Positions 9,584 to 19,998 of a stretch of DNA of 64,000 nucleotides are shown one piece after another. A program made the translations under genes and the position numbers. Origin of the DNA: Emiliania huxleyi CCMP1516 (Eukaryota > Haptophyta > Isochrysidales > Noelaerhabdaceae); NCBI RefSeq assembly GCF_000372725.1, contig NW_005199274.1, positions 586,578 through 650,577 on the forward strand. The letters run 5' to 3'. The stretch's first letter is position 1; each line of letters starts with the position of its first letter. The notes under the pieces were generated by a model, which was given only the letters and a program-made list of their open reading frames with translations, was not told where the DNA came from and searched no databases.

Positions 9584-11919
9584 ATGGACTCGCGCTCGAC
9601 CTCCCTCTCCCCACACACGGTAGAAAGGTCGGCTTTCACCGGAGCGGAACAACACGATATCAACCGTACGGCGACGGGTAAAAACGTCGACATCGCCGCG
9701 GACAAGATCGCGGAAATCGTCGCGGCTGTCGTCACGGGCGTCGCGGGCGCCGCCAACTTTGCGAACCTGCTCGGCTCACTCAAGGTGGGGTTTTCAAAAG
9801 GGTCGGCCGAGGAGACGGTCGATACGAGATGCCTTGATCAGGAGACCAAACAACTCGCCGTGCTGAATCTCCGCAAGACGACAAAGAAGATCGAACGTAT
9901 CTGCACACTGTTGAGCGGAGCGTCGTACGAGATCAAGGTCGAGGGGAAGCTCTGGGTCATCACCGCCGACAACAACGCTGCCCTACAGCAGCTCCGGGAT
10001 ATCCCGACACAGGAAGCACACCGCATGATCGCCTCATTGACGGGGATCGGCGTCGAGGCGGCGGCGCCCGCGCCCGTGCCTGAGGCCGACGACGAGGGGG
10101 CGCCCTCGGCCCTGCCCGCCCCTGTTCCAGCCGCCGCCGCGCGCTCCGCACTGCCATCGGACCTGAATGACACGGGCAGAGCGACGGCCGGGACGTCTGG
10201 CGGGGAGGTAGAGCTGCCGGCAGGCCCGTCGCCTGAGACCGGCTTGTCGGCCACTCCGGGTCGGTGGAGCTACTTTCTATCGCACACGCAGCGGAGCGGC
10301 CGCGCGACAACGTTAGCGTCGATGCTGTATGCCGACCTCGACAGTGTGTGGCTCGACGTCAAGATGAGCGACAAGTCCGAGGCGGCGATGAAGGAGGGCG
10401 TGCAAAACTCTGTGGTCGTGATAGCCATATTAACCGACGATGGGTCATCTGGGAACGCGTATTTTGAGCGGCCCTTCTGCCTCTCCGAGCTGCGGTGGGC
10501 GCAGGAGGCCGGCGTATTTATCCAGCCAGTCGTCGCCGCCGACGACAAGCAGCGGATTGGCGAGCGCTCGCCCACTAGAAGCTGCATCGCAGACTAATAA
10601 ATATGATTGATTACTAATTAGGCGAGCTCCTCTCCAAGGCGCCGGACGATCTACGGGTTCTTCTGGGAGGGAGGGATTTCATTCACCTCGACCGCGCCGA
10701 CCGAGACTATTGGGCTGTCGGCTGCGACAAACTCCGCAGGGTCCTGCAGCGAGTCAATGGTGCTGATGGCAGTGCTAGCGGCGGCGGCGGCGGCAGCGGC
10801 AGCGGCGGCGATTCTGAGCGAGAGCTCGTTCGACTCTGCATCGAGGGCGATCTGAGTGCATTTGATGAGGTGAATGAGTTCAAGCTGCGGCAACGGCTCG
10901 CCAATGAGCTAAGCGCCGAGATCTCTCCAGACTGCATCCGCATCCAGAAGATTAAGGTGTCGGACAAGATCGCGGCGAAGATTGGCACGCGGCGCTGCCG
11001 CCTGCGGGTGGAAGTCAGCGAGGACGGGCGGGCGAGCTTCACAGAGGACTCCTCCTCGGCCGAGGATGGCTCCTCGGCGAGCAGCAGCAGCTCCGCTGAG
11101 GATCAGATCGAGCGAGACGTGATCGAGTTGACAACGTCAAAGTGGTGGCCGAAGGCCGTCGAGGTCGCCGACATCGAGGTGGTGTGGACGGGGCGCGGCT
11201 CGGTCCTACTCGTCCTCTCCTTGCCCGCGCCGCTGAGCCTCCTCCTCGAACAGCTCGTTCGACAGCGGGCGCCGCTCTGCGTCGCTCTGGGTGTGCGGAG
11301 CTGCACGCGTGTGGTGGCTGACGTGAACCAGTTGGAGTCGGCGGCGGCAGGGAAGGCAGCAGCAGCGACGGTGGCAGCGACGGGTCTCGGCACAAGGCGG
11401 AAGAGCGCGCACGGAAGAAGCGACGTTCCCTGGATATACGACAACACGGAAGGCCGGGTAATCAACCATACGGCGACGGGTAAAACCGTTGACATCGCCG
11501 CAAAAAAGATCGCGGAAATTGTCGCGGCTGCCGTCACGGGCGTCGCGGGCGCCGCCAACTTTGCGAACCTGCTCGGCACGCTCAAAGCAGGGTTCTCAAA
11601 CGAGTCGGCCGAGGAGACGGTAGATAAGACATTCGTTGATACGGAGACAAGGCAACTCGCCGTGCTGAATCTCCGCAAGACGACAAAGAAGATCGAACGC
11701 AACTTCACACTGGTGAGCGGAGCGTCGTACGAGATCAAGGTCGAGGGCAAGCTCTGGGTCATCACCGCCGACAACAACGCTGCCCTACGGCAGCTCAGGG
11801 ATATCCCGACACAGGAAGCACACCGCATGCTCGCCTCATTGACGGGGATCGGCGTCGAGGCGGCGATTCCGACACAGGAAGCACACCAAGATCTTGGAAG
11901 CAACACTGGTCCGTGTTAG
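9584..11919 (+). CDS. TIR-domain protein with duplicated flanking module
   Basis: Two exons, 9584-10559 and 10622-11919, give about 757 residues. The order is: module A of unknown function (residues about 24-159, with a Gly/Ala-rich hydrophobic stretch AAVVTGVAGAANFANLL and a basic NLRKTTKKIE); an Ala/Pro linker; a TIR domain (about 225-370, starting WSYFLSHTQ, with SVWLDVKM and VVVIAILTDD, and running over the intron into KAPDDLRVLLGG and DYWAVGCDKL); a small alpha/beta-like segment (about 485-555, GSVLLVLSLPAPL); and a second copy of module A (about 605-740). TIR domains act in immune signalling or NAD+ cleavage; the catalytic state here is not judged. The intron has a GC donor, and its start (GCGAGC) repeats the start of exon 2. 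The start ATG at 9584 is the first in the frame after a poor leader. Confidence 0.75.
11462..11865 (+). repeat. Segmental duplicate of 9658-10061
   Basis: About 400 bp nearly identical to the first module of the same gene, from ACGGCGACGGGTAAAA to GGCGTCGAGGCGGCG. It gives the second copy of the unknown module at the C-terminus. An 18 bp piece (ccgacacaggaagcacac) then repeats again at about 11869-11886, just before the stop. The copy may be a partial tandem gene duplication that fused in frame. Confidence 0.85.
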
Positions 11920-12065
11920 TGCCAGTGCGTGCCAGCGATACAGAAAATTCGGCAATTTCGACAAGCGAAGAAACTTTCTTTGCGGATGGTCTTCTCGGCG
12001 AGCACCACGGTGCTCGCGGATTCGACCATCCGCCTTCTGACTGCGAATCCGACGACGGCTTCTGT

Positions 12066-12100
12066 GAGGACGACGGCTTCTATTAGAAGCCGTCGTCCTC
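12066..12100. other. Perfect 16 bp hairpin
   Basis: GAGGACGACGGCTTCT (12066-12081), a 3 nt loop ATT, then the exact reverse complement (12085-12100). It lies between the TIR gene and the inverted repeat at 12169. It could form a cruciform or a strong RNA hairpin. A third partial copy of the arm (GACGACGGCTTCTG) lies just upstream at about 12051. Role unknown. Confidence 0.8.
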
Positions 12101-12168
12101 GCTTTGCCTGTTGTGAGTGTGAATCGTGCTTGTGCGAGAGAGCTTTGTTGTAAAATTCTTTGCGGTAC

Positions 12169-12214
12169 CTTGAGCACTTGAGCACTTGATAGGGTCGATT
12201 CCGCGAGTACCACA
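12169..12214 (+). repeat. Left inverted terminal-like repeat
   Basis: CTTGAGCACTTGAGCACTT followed by GATAGGGTCGATTCCGC. It matches, in the opposite direction, the block ending at 14372, and it is the same family as the ends at 3852 and 9315. The pair 12169/14372 encloses a phospholipase-like fragment and the MORN gene. Confidence 0.75.
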
Positions 12215-12648
12215 GCCTCGCCCTCACTGCCGACGGCGCCGTCTGGAGCTGGGGCTGGGGATCGGGATGGGACGCCCCTTTTTGGGCCACGGCGACGAGA
12301 AGGCCCAGCTTGCCGTAAAAGTGGACTCCTGCCGTGCGCTCTCTGTGATAGAGAGTCTTCAAGGCCACAAGTGAGCGCAGATGTGCCACAGATCCTGGGT
12401 CGCACGCGCGGCACATGCTCGTGTTCGCTTGTTAGAGTTGTTTGCTCATTGTTGCGCTGACGGGCCGATCCCCCGGCCCCGGGGAAGAGAATGTGTGCGA
12501 GTATGACATCGTCACACCCCTTACGTGCGGTGGAGCCGTGTCTACGTACACAGAGATCAGTACTCCGCACACTTAACCGCATGCAGGTTGGCCCCCCCAA
12601 TAAACCCCTCTCGTACAAGTCGCATGCTGGTGCTTCGATCGCGCCTAA

Positions 12649-13074
12649 CTATCTGGCCGGCCGAGCGGCCGCCTCCTCCTCCCCGCTGGCGGCAGCGGCC
12701 GGGCCGGCAAGGCGCGCGGCGGCCAGCTCCGCGTTCAGCCGCTCGATGGCCTCGTCCCGTTGCGCGAGCGCCTCGCGCAGCTCGCGCGCCTCCGCCCACA
12801 TGTTCGGCTCCTCGCCCCGCTCGATGTGCACCAGCAGCGAGCAGAGCCGGATCTGCGTGCCGAGGCGGCTGCGCAGCGAGAGCGAGCGGTAGCCGGGCCG
12901 GAGCGCGCCCAGCACGACCGCCTCGTACGCCACGACGGTCTCGCCGTCGTGCACGCACGCGCGCAGCACGGTCGCGCGCGGCTCGGCGGCGAGGCAGTGG
13001 AGCGTGGAGTGGCGCGCCGACTTGCCTGAGGCGGCCGCGCCCGCGCCTACTGAGGTGCGCTGTCGCGGCACCAT
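12649..13074 (-). pseudogene. Phospholipase C C2-like terminal fragment
   Basis: A 141-residue frame whose middle (VLGALRPGYRSLSLRSRLG, then CSLLVHIE) resembles the last strands of the C2 domain of phosphoinositide phospholipase C (family pattern LxPGYRHVxL...G...LFVHI). A heptad-like coiled coil follows (AEARELREALAQRDEAIERL). The X and Y catalytic boxes are absent, and the frame starts next to the MORN gene on the other strand. It is best read as a captured or left-over 3' exon. It could instead be a short real gene with a divergent promoter shared with the MORN gene. Confidence 0.4.
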
Positions 13075-14248
13075 GCGCTACTCCATGCACGCCAACGGCA
13101 TGGTCTACGAGGGAGTCTACGAGGGCGAGTACACGTCTACGCCCTCGTTTAAGGCGTGTAAGCCCGAGGGGCGCGGCGTCTACCGGCGCGTCGACGGCGC
13201 CGTCTACGACGGCGAGTGGAAGGCGGGTGAGCGGGAGGGGCGCGGCGTCGAGCGGTACGCCAACGGCAACGGCTACAACGGCGAGTGGAAGGCGGGTAAG
13301 AGGGAGGGACGCGGCGTCTACCGGTGGGCCGACGGCGCCGTCTATGACGGCGAGTTCAAGGCGGGTAAGATAGAGGGGCGCGGCGTCATACGGTACGCCA
13401 GCGGCGACGTCTACGAAGGTGAGTGGAAGGCGGGCTTGTTCGAGGGGCACGGCGTCTACCGGCACGCCGACGGCGACGTGGTGTCGGGCTTCTACAAGCA
13501 TGATGCTGACGTCGGCGAGGGCGTCCGGTGGATGGCGGACGGGCAGCGGGCTGTGCGGCTGCGTGACGGGAAGGTGGAGGAGGATATCTCGCTGGAGGAG
13601 GCGCGGCGGACCGCCGAGCGGCTCGGGCTCCCCATCCCCTCCCCGCTGCCCGCCGACGGCAACGTCTACGAGGGCGAGCGCAACGAGGCGGGAGAGGCCG
13701 AGGGGCGCGTCGCCATGCAGTACGCGGCCGGCGACGTCTACGAAGGCGAGTACAACTGGCTGGGACTGTACGAGGGGCGCGGCGTCATGCGGTACGCCAA
13801 CGGCTACGTCTACGAGGGCGAGTTCAAGGCGGATAAGATGGAGGGGCGCGGCGTCTACCGGTACGCCGACAGCGACGTCTACGACGGCGAGTGGAAGGCG
13901 GGTAAGAGGGAGGGGCGCGGCGTCTACCGGTACCCCGACGGCGACGTCTACGACGGCGAGTGGAAGGCGGGTAAGAGGGAGGGGCGCGGCGTCTACCGGT
14001 GGGCCAGCGGCGACGTGGACTCGGGCTTCTACAAGCAGGATGCCCCCGTCGGCGAGGGCGTCCGGTGGACTGCGAACGGGTGGCGGGCGGTGCGGCTGCA
14101 TGACGCGAATCCGGTGGAGTACATCTCGCTGGAGGAGGCGGACCGTCGAGTTTGCAGCGCACGCGCTGCGCGTAGGCGGCGCGTGGGCGGGTGGCCCGCC
14201 CGGCCGTCGGTGAGCACCGGACGCGAGGGTCGGTCGGTCGGCTCCTAA
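13073..14248 (+). CDS. MORN-repeat protein
   Basis: About 391 residues with some thirteen MORN motifs of the type DGxVYDGEWKAGKREGRGVYR in two blocks (residues about 10-150 and 215-335). Each block is followed by a similar unit (SGFYKxDAxVGEGVRW, then a basic strand and an ISLEEA helix), so the whole gene is an internal duplication. MORN repeats bind phospholipid membranes or act as scaffolds. I chose ATG 13073 (context GCACCATGC) because the upstream in-frame ATG at 13004 would add an Ala/Pro segment without MORN character. The gene is intronless. It sits inside the inverted repeat pair 12169/14372, which suggests mobilisation or capture. Confidence 0.85.
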   Translation: MRYSMHANGMVYEGVYEGEYTSTPSFKACKPEGRGVYRRVDGAVYDGEWKAGEREGRGVERYANGNGYNGEWKAGKREGRGVYRWADGAVYDGEFKAGKIEGRGVIRYASGDVYEGEWKAGLFEGHGVYRHADGDVVSGFYKHDADVGEGVRWMADGQRAVRLRDGKVEEDISLEEARRTAERLGLPIPSPLPADGNVYEGERNEAGEAEGRVAMQYAAGDVYEGEYNWLGLYEGRGVMRYANGYVYEGEFKADKMEGRGVYRYADSDVYDGEWKAGKREGRGVYRYPDGDVYDGEWKAGKREGRGVYRWASGDVDSGFYKQDAPVGEGVRWTANGWRAVRLHDANPVEYISLEEADRRVCSARAARRRRVGGWPARPSVSTGREGRSVGS

Positions 14249-14296
14249 CTCGCTGCATATAGTGGCGATGAGCTCACTAACTAGCTCTGAACACTC

Positions 14297-14372
14297 CAGT
14301 GAGGGTGGGCGAGACGATCGAGGGGTCCCGTACCATGCGGAATCGACCCTATCCGGTGCTCAAGTGCTCAAG
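14297..14372 (-). repeat. Right inverted terminal-like repeat
   Basis: A 76 bp match to the ends at 9185-9315 and, inverted, to 3852 onward and 12169-12214. It reads GAGACGATCGAGGGGTCCCG, then GTGCTCAAGTGCTCAAG, and ends at 14372. It forms the right side of the pair around the MORN gene. Confidence 0.75.
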
Positions 14373-14559
14373 CTAGAGCTCACACTAGAGGCCGTCATCG
14401 CATTCGCCCTGGGACCCAGCGCTGACTTCTGACTGTCGTTGCGGTCTATCCCTTTCTCGACTGTCTGAGCTTGTGCGTCTTGGGTGCGTGGTTGTGTTTT
14501 TGATTACATTTTTTTGTGTTTTTGTGTGAACAGCGCGCGCTCCTGGGAAGCGAAAAGGA

Positions 14560-15854
14560 ATGTCGTTGCCTCTCCTCCCCGATTCCCACCCTCCGCCCGA
14601 CTTCATCGCCGCAAAGGCCGTCCTCGAGGGCTGGCAGCGCGCGTACGAGCGGGCGGACGAGGCGACCCTCGGCGTAGCGGTCAGTGCCCTCGCGCGACTC
14701 GCCTGCAATACTGACGGCGGCGCAGGCTTCAACTCTGGCCTTCGCTCGGCGCTCGGCTCCTTCCTCGCTGGCTTCGCGGCCCTCTGCCTTGAGGAGTCGC
14801 TCTCCGTCGAGCAGCGTCTGCAGCGTGCCGGCATCGAGAGGCTCTTGGGCGCTGCCCTTTCTCCTCCCGCGCACGCCGGCCCGGACGCGCATGGCGGGGC
14901 GAGCCTCCGCGCGACGCTCCTCTCGTGTGCGGCCGAGCTGACGCGGCGAGGCTCGGCGAGCGGCGGCGAGGCCCGGCTGGTCCCCAAAATGGTGCGCCTG
15001 GCCACAATTCCCTCCGGCGCCTCTGAAAGCAGCCGCGTCGAGATGGCGTGGCGGCGCCTTCAGGAGGTCTCGCAGCCAGTCTGCGCGGCCGCGAGGCAGC
15101 GGCTCGAGGAGGAGTCCGACAGCTCTTCCCGGCTCGGCTCCATCCGGCTGCTGCACGCGCTCTGGGAGGAGTTCGCGGCGGCGGCGGCTCCCGAGGGCGA
15201 GCAAGACGCGCAGCAGCAGGGTGGCTGGAGGAAGGCCCTCGCCGCGCTCGAAGGGTCGGTGATGAACGCCGCGGTGGGCGCCTGCATGTACGACGCAGTC
15301 GGCAAGGTTCGCCTCGCCGCGACGCGGCTGCTGCTCGCCGTCGCTCCCCACCTCCCTCCCGAGGAGGTGCTCAAGGTGGCGCTCGTCAAGGCGCGGGAGA
15401 GATGATGCGAGAGGGATGGGCCCATAGCGTAATCCTCTCATTGATAATGGAGAAGCTGCCTTACCCTCAGGCGCGGGACCGCGACCGCGAGACACGGCGT
15501 GTCGCGTTCCGTGTCGTCGCCCTCTTCACGGGCGAGCCCGACGCAGAGCTGCCGCCATCGCTCTGCGACCCGGACGCAGTGGCGATGCTGGTGGAGCGTG
15601 CGAGGAACGGCGCCGGAAGCACCGATGAGATGTGTGGGCTTGCGGCACGCGTCTTCTGGAGCTTCGTGATCTCGCACGTGCCCGACCCAGCGTCGGCGCT
15701 CGTCAAGCTGCGGGTCGCGGAGAGGATCTCCCTCTACGAGCCCCTGCTGCGAGAGAGGGCGAGCGAGCTCTTTGGCGCGCAGTTCGATGACGCAATGCTG
15801 GCGCCGGGAGACGACGGCGAGCAGGACGACGGCGACTTTGCCGACCCGCCGTGA
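14560..15854 (+). CDS. HEAT/ARM-like helical repeat protein
   Basis: Exon 1 14560-15390 and exon 2 15471-15854 join in phase (VALVK|ARDRDRE) to give 404 residues. The protein is nearly all amphipathic helix, with repeat-like segments such as AVGKVRLAATRLLLAVAPHL and ETRRVAFRVVALFTGEPD, and an acidic C-terminus (GDDGEQDDGDF). This fits an armadillo/HEAT solenoid, but I do not recognise the family. The 80 nt intron has a GC donor. Its first bases, GCGCGGGA, are the same as the first bases of exon 2. ATG 14560 has the favourable context AAGGAATGTC. Confidence 0.75.
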
Positions 15855-17133
15855 TGCGCGCGCCTCGAGGCACGTTCTGGACAGGATCGGCGCAAGATGG
15901 ATCGTCAGAGAGAGTTCTTCTCTTCTATTGTCAGTGACGCGCCTTATGTATCTGATGATTTCCACCAGCTTCTTTGTTGCCTCCCTTCCCGTGTTGCGAA
16001 TCGGTGCAGCTCCCCCCTCCCTTAGTTCCCGGATCTCCTCCATCGCCCCCTCTATGCTCTCGAGGCCCCCGCCGCATACGTTGAGGGTGGCGAAATGGGC
16101 TTGTTCGTGCGCCTTCTTCCCGGTTGCCCTTTTCTGTTTCGTGTTTGCCCTTTTTTGCTCATTTCTTTACTGTATATATCCGTTTCCGTGCAGTGCTTTC
16201 ATGAGCGCGTTCCACCCGGTGATGGGTATGTGCCATACATGTGGTGTAGGCCGCGGGTATCCCCAGGTGTGCTAGGTCCTCATCGATAAGGGGCCTCATC
16301 CCCAGACGTTGCGCCCGCGTGTCCGCCCTCTCGAGCGGGCTCAAGATGCTAGATGGGTTCGAGCTTCGACTGCGGGTACCCCGTAGAAGGCTAGGTCAGG
16401 GTCTAGCTTCCCTCGCTCCTTCCGCCGCGCATTCCGTCGGTGTCGCTTCCACGCCCACACCCTTCTCTTTTTTGCGCGGATCGGGAGGGCGGCGACCTCT
16501 GCCCCGTCCACGCTTCGGAGGAGGCTGCGCTGCGCAAGCACGGGCGGGAGGGGTTTCTCCTGCGGAGTCGTGCGTGCGCAGGGCTCCTCTTTGCTTTCTT
16601 CTACTCCCTACTATCATCTCGTTCCCGTCCTACCAGAGAACGCTTCGCGTCCCCTTGGCGCTGGGCACCGCGGCCTGCGTTTTCTTTTTCGGGCGCGCCG
16701 TCTGGCTCTTTCGCTTCTTTTCTCTCTGCGCGGGGGGTCCTCGGTTTTCCTCTGTCGCGTCGCCACCTTCTGGATTTCATTTCACAGACCTTGTTATTGA
16801 CAAGAAAATACGTCCTATGGCGCTTTGCGCTGGTCTATGTCACAGCTCCCACACTCTGCGGACTCTGGTGTCTGAGAGAGATCAGACTCAGAGATGCTCG
16901 CACTCTGCTCTCAGACGCACCAATGGCACTGGCTATGCCACTTTCTCACGCCACCGCCCACCCCTACGTACGGCTGTGTGAGCAGCTCCCGGCAAGACCT
17001 CGAGGGACCGCACGCGCGTCCGCGCGACGCGGGGCCCAACCCACAGCCACGATCGTTCACAAGAGAACGCGCCCCACAGTACGAGAGACCCTTCCCCATG
17101 GCTACCACTGCGCCAGCTGTCCTTGCGCGCGGG
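15855..17133. other. Intergenic, no gene seen
   Basis: About 1.3 kb without a recognisable coding frame. T/C-rich tracts lie at about 16120-16200. A T-arm-like GGGTTCGAGC occurs near 16355 but without a matching tRNA body. The frames open across this region are Ser/Arg/Pro-rich shadows. Confidence 0.55.
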
Positions 17134-19311
17134 CTAGGCCGCCTCCCGCGCCCTGGCCCTCGCAGCGGCAACTGATGCGCGCCTCGCCTTGGCTGCGGCG
17201 AGCGCCGCCTCTGCCGCCGCCGCTGCCGCCTCGGCCGCCGCTACTGCCGCCTCGGCCGCCTCCTCCTCCGCTGCGGCAGCCTCCTCCTCCTCTGCCGCTC
17301 CCACAGCCGCAGCCTCCGCCTCAGCCTGCCGGCGCGCCTCCGCTGCCGCCTCCTCGCCCTCCTCCTCGCCCTCCTCCTCGGCCGCCTCCGCCGTCTCCTC
17401 CTCGCCCTCCTCCTCGCTCGCCTCGCCCGCCGCCTCTCCCAGCGCCTCCGCCAGCCCCTCGACCGACGTCTCCGGCGTGATGCCGAACCGAATCCTGTCC
17501 TCGTGGAGCTCCGCGAGAAGCTTGAGCAGCCCCTCCCTGTCCAACGGCGCGGGCTTGGCTGCGGCTGCCTCCGCCGGCGCCTCGGACTCCTGCGACGGCC
17601 CAGCCCCGCCGCTCCCGCCGCCCTTCTTCTTCTTCTTGCCCTTCTTGCCCTTGGCGCGCTTCTCCGCCTCGACCTCCGCCAGCAGCTCCTCGGCGTGCCG
17701 CGCCGCCTCCTTCTCCGCCGCCGCCCTTGCTGCCGCCCTCTCCGCCGCCCCCGCAGCCCACGCCGCCTCCTTCGCCGCCTTCTCGGCCGCCGCCTTGGCC
17801 GCCGCATGCTCCTTGAGGGCGCGCACGCACTCGGCGTGGCCATTCTCCTTGGCCCACCGCAGCGCGTTCTCGCCCTTCTTAGAGCGCAGCGTCATGTCAG
17901 CGCCCGCCCGCAGCAAGCGGAGCACCAAGTCGGGATGGCCGTTGGCAGCGGCGAACATCAGTGCGGTGTCGCCGTGGCTGGTCTGCAGGTTGATCTCTGC
18001 GCCGTGCCGGATCAGCGTGTCGACCAACCCCTCGTGGCCGATGGCGGCGGCCTCCATCAGCGCAGTGCTGCCAACCTTGTTTCTCTGGTCGACCTCCGCG
18101 CCGTGCCGCACTGCCAGCTCGACCAGCTTCTCGTGGCCGTTCGCGGCTGCGAGACACAGCGCGTTGCTGCCGTTGCCGCTCCGCAGCGAGACATCTGCGC
18201 CGCGCCGCAGAAGCGCCTCGGCCAGCCCCGCGCGGCCACGCGACATTGCGACCATCAGCAGCGTCATGCCGCTCGCCCACGAGCCGTCACCAAAGGTGTA
18301 CTCGAACCTCTCATCGACCCGCCCACCGCCGTCGAGCCACGCCAGCACCACCGCCTCTTCGCCTCGCCGAGCCGCAAGCACGACCTCCTCTGGCACCGCC
18401 TCGCTGCCCGGTGCGGCCTCCGCACCGCCCTCGCCGCTCGAGGCAGAGGCCACAGCACTGCTGCCTTCCACCGCCTCGCCTGCGGGTGCGCCGCCCGCCC
18501 CTGCGCCACCCGCCTCGGCCGACGGCGCCTTGCTCCGAGCTGCCGTCACCTCGCCGAGATACGTCCTGACGGCCTCGACGCACTCGGCGTGGCCCTTCTC
18601 CTTGGCAATCTGCAGCGCCGTCATGCCGCTCGAGCGCAGCGTCATGTCAGCGCCCGCCCGCAGCAAGCGAAGCACAACGGCGGGATGGTTGCCGAGGGCG
18701 GCGAGCATCAGCGCAGTGACGCCGAGATTGCACTGCAGGTTGATCTCTGCGCCGTGCCGCAGCAGCATCTCGGCCACCTGCTCGTGGCCGTTGTCGGCGG
18801 CGGCCATCAGCGCGGTGATGCCTGCGCTGTCCTGCAGGTTGATCCGTGCGCCGTGCCGCAGCAGCATCTCGGCCACCTGCTCGTGGCCGAAGAGGGAGGC
18901 CAGCATCAGCGCGGTACCGCCGAGGCTGTTCTGCAGGTTGATCCCTGCGCCGTGCCGCAGCAGCATCTCGGCCAACTGCTCGTGGCCTTTGGCGGCGGCG
19001 GCCATCAGCGCCGTACTGTCGTCGCTGTCTCGCGCGTCCGCCTCCGCGCCGCGCTTCAGCAGCAGTTCGACAATCTCTTTGTGACCGTGTTCGGCGGCGA
19101 TCAGCAGGAGCGTACAGCCGCTCACACCGCGATGCACGCACGTCGCGTCAACGCGTCCAGCCCCGGCGAGCCACGTCTGCACCACGTCGACCTTGCCGTT
19201 CTCCGCCGCCGCCTCGATCCTTTTCGGCAGCGCGAGCGGCGCAGCAGTAGCCGCCGTTGACGCGTGCCCGCGCCGGGACGCGGCCGAGCCAGCCTTCGTC
19301 CGGCCGGGCAT
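17134..19311 (-). CDS. Ankyrin-repeat protein
   Basis: About 725 residues from the ATG at 19311 (MPGRTKAGS). An upstream in-frame ATG at 19449 would add 46 residues of low quality. Ankyrin repeats form two blocks, residues about 30-235 and 300-480, with typical GHEQVAEMLLRHGAEINLQ and NGHPDLVLRLLRAGADMTLR units. The linker is Ala/Gly/Ser-rich. The C-terminal third holds a long Ala/Glu/Lys coiled-coil-like helix, a lysine run (KGKKGKKKKKG) and an acidic Glu/Ala tail. Several repeats are near identical in DNA, so the array is recent. It is probably a cytosolic scaffold. No intron is seen. The long open frame on the opposite strand is a composition shadow. Confidence 0.85.
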   Translation of the reverse strand: MPGRTKAGSAASRRGHASTAATAAPLALPKRIEAAAENGKVDVVQTWLAGAGRVDATCVHRGVSGCTLLLIAAEHGHKEIVELLLKRGAEADARDSDDSTALMAAAAKGHEQLAEMLLRHGAGINLQNSLGGTALMLASLFGHEQVAEMLLRHGARINLQDSAGITALMAAADNGHEQVAEMLLRHGAEINLQCNLGVTALMLAALGNHPAVVLRLLRAGADMTLRSSGMTALQIAKEKGHAECVEAVRTYLGEVTAARSKAPSAEAGGAGAGGAPAGEAVEGSSAVASASSGEGGAEAAPGSEAVPEEVVLAARRGEEAVVLAWLDGGGRVDERFEYTFGDGSWASGMTLLMVAMSRGRAGLAEALLRRGADVSLRSGNGSNALCLAAANGHEKLVELAVRHGAEVDQRNKVGSTALMEAAAIGHEGLVDTLIRHGAEINLQTSHGDTALMFAAANGHPDLVLRLLRAGADMTLRSKKGENALRWAKENGHAECVRALKEHAAAKAAAEKAAKEAAWAAGAAERAAARAAAEKEAARHAEELLAEVEAEKRAKGKKGKKKKKGGGSGGAGPSQESEAPAEAAAAKPAPLDREGLLKLLAELHEDRIRFGITPETSVEGLAEALGEAAGEASEEEGEEETAEAAEEEGEEEGEEAAAEARRQAEAEAAAVGAAEEEEAAAAEEEAAEAAVAAAEAAAAAAEAALAAAKARRASVAAARARAREAA

Positions 19312-19464
19312 GCAAACGGGCGGGTTGCGGGTGCTGACTCCTCTCTCTTTCGGGGGGGGGGCCGCCCTCCCGCGCTGGGCTTCGAAAAAAGAATTCGCGG
19401 CGGCAAGTGCGCTCCCGCCATGCGGACAGGCCGTATCAGAGGACACCACGGCCTAAGCGACTCC

Positions 19465-19676
19465 GGGCGGCGAGGCACACGCGCTGCTGCTCGAGCTCGG
19501 CTGCGAGAAGACGCACAACGACTACTTTGCGGAGCAGCTCGGCGCGCTGCACCTCGGCGGCTCGGAGCAGTACGCTGTACGGCTGGGCCAGCCTGCAGAA
19601 GGACGGCGGCGTCGGCGCGGTCAAGACCAAGGTGCAGGCGTGGTTCGAGCCCTCTTCGATGCAGTCGCAGGAGTGA
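19465..19676 (+). pseudogene. Exon-like fragment, unknown family
   Basis: Two neighbouring frames read like real protein: ALLLELGCEKTHNDYFAEQL with LGGSEQYAVRLG, and then LYGWASLQKDGGVGAVKTKV with QAWFEPSSM before a stop at 19676. They lie in different frames and have no start. They may be two exons of a divergent gene or a decayed gene piece. I do not recognise the family. Confidence 0.25.
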
Positions 19677-19998
19677 TAACCCATCGAGGTGTGGGAGCCG
19701 CCTGCGGCATACTGAATCCTCCACCAGTGGCGCAAGCCCGCTCGTCCCGACGCTCGAGCGACTCGTCCACCTTCCCAGCCACACCCTGCACAGCATCCTC
19801 CTCCTCCTCCTCACTGTAGTTGTCCCACCCGTCGTCGGAGTCGTCGCCACGGCGCTCGAAGCGGCAGCAGAGCTCCTCTTCCTCTGCTTCCTCTGCTAGC
19901 AGCTGCGCCAGCACTGCCTCCCACTCAGGGTCGGCAGCAGAGCCAGCATCGTTTTGAGCAGAGCAGCGCATTGCCACGTCCTCGTCGCAGAGCTCCAC
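19621..19998 (-). CDS. Small acidic protein, doubtful
   Basis: A 125-residue frame with an acidic N-terminal half (MELCDEDVAM, AEEAEEEELCC, NYSEEEEEDAVQG) and an unconvincing C-terminus. Its 3' half overlaps the fragment on the other strand. It may be the first exon of a spliced gene or chance. No homology is recognised. Confidence 0.25.
   Translation of the reverse strand: MELCDEDVAMRCSAQNDAGSAADPEWEAVLAQLLAEEAEEEELCCRFERRGDDSDDGWDNYSEEEEEDAVQGVAGKVDESLERRDERACATGGGFSMPQAAPTPRWVITPATASKRARTTPAPWS

Noticed and set aside
12557-14101. 514-residue minus-strand frame over the MORN gene
   Set aside because: Antisense shadow of the regular MORN codon pattern; the valine/aspartate periodicity follows from the repeat.
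17189-19084. Long open frame of Ser/Ala-rich protein on the plus strand
   Set aside because: It is the antisense of the ankyrin gene; its repeats are mirror images of the ankyrin codons and the composition is low complexity.
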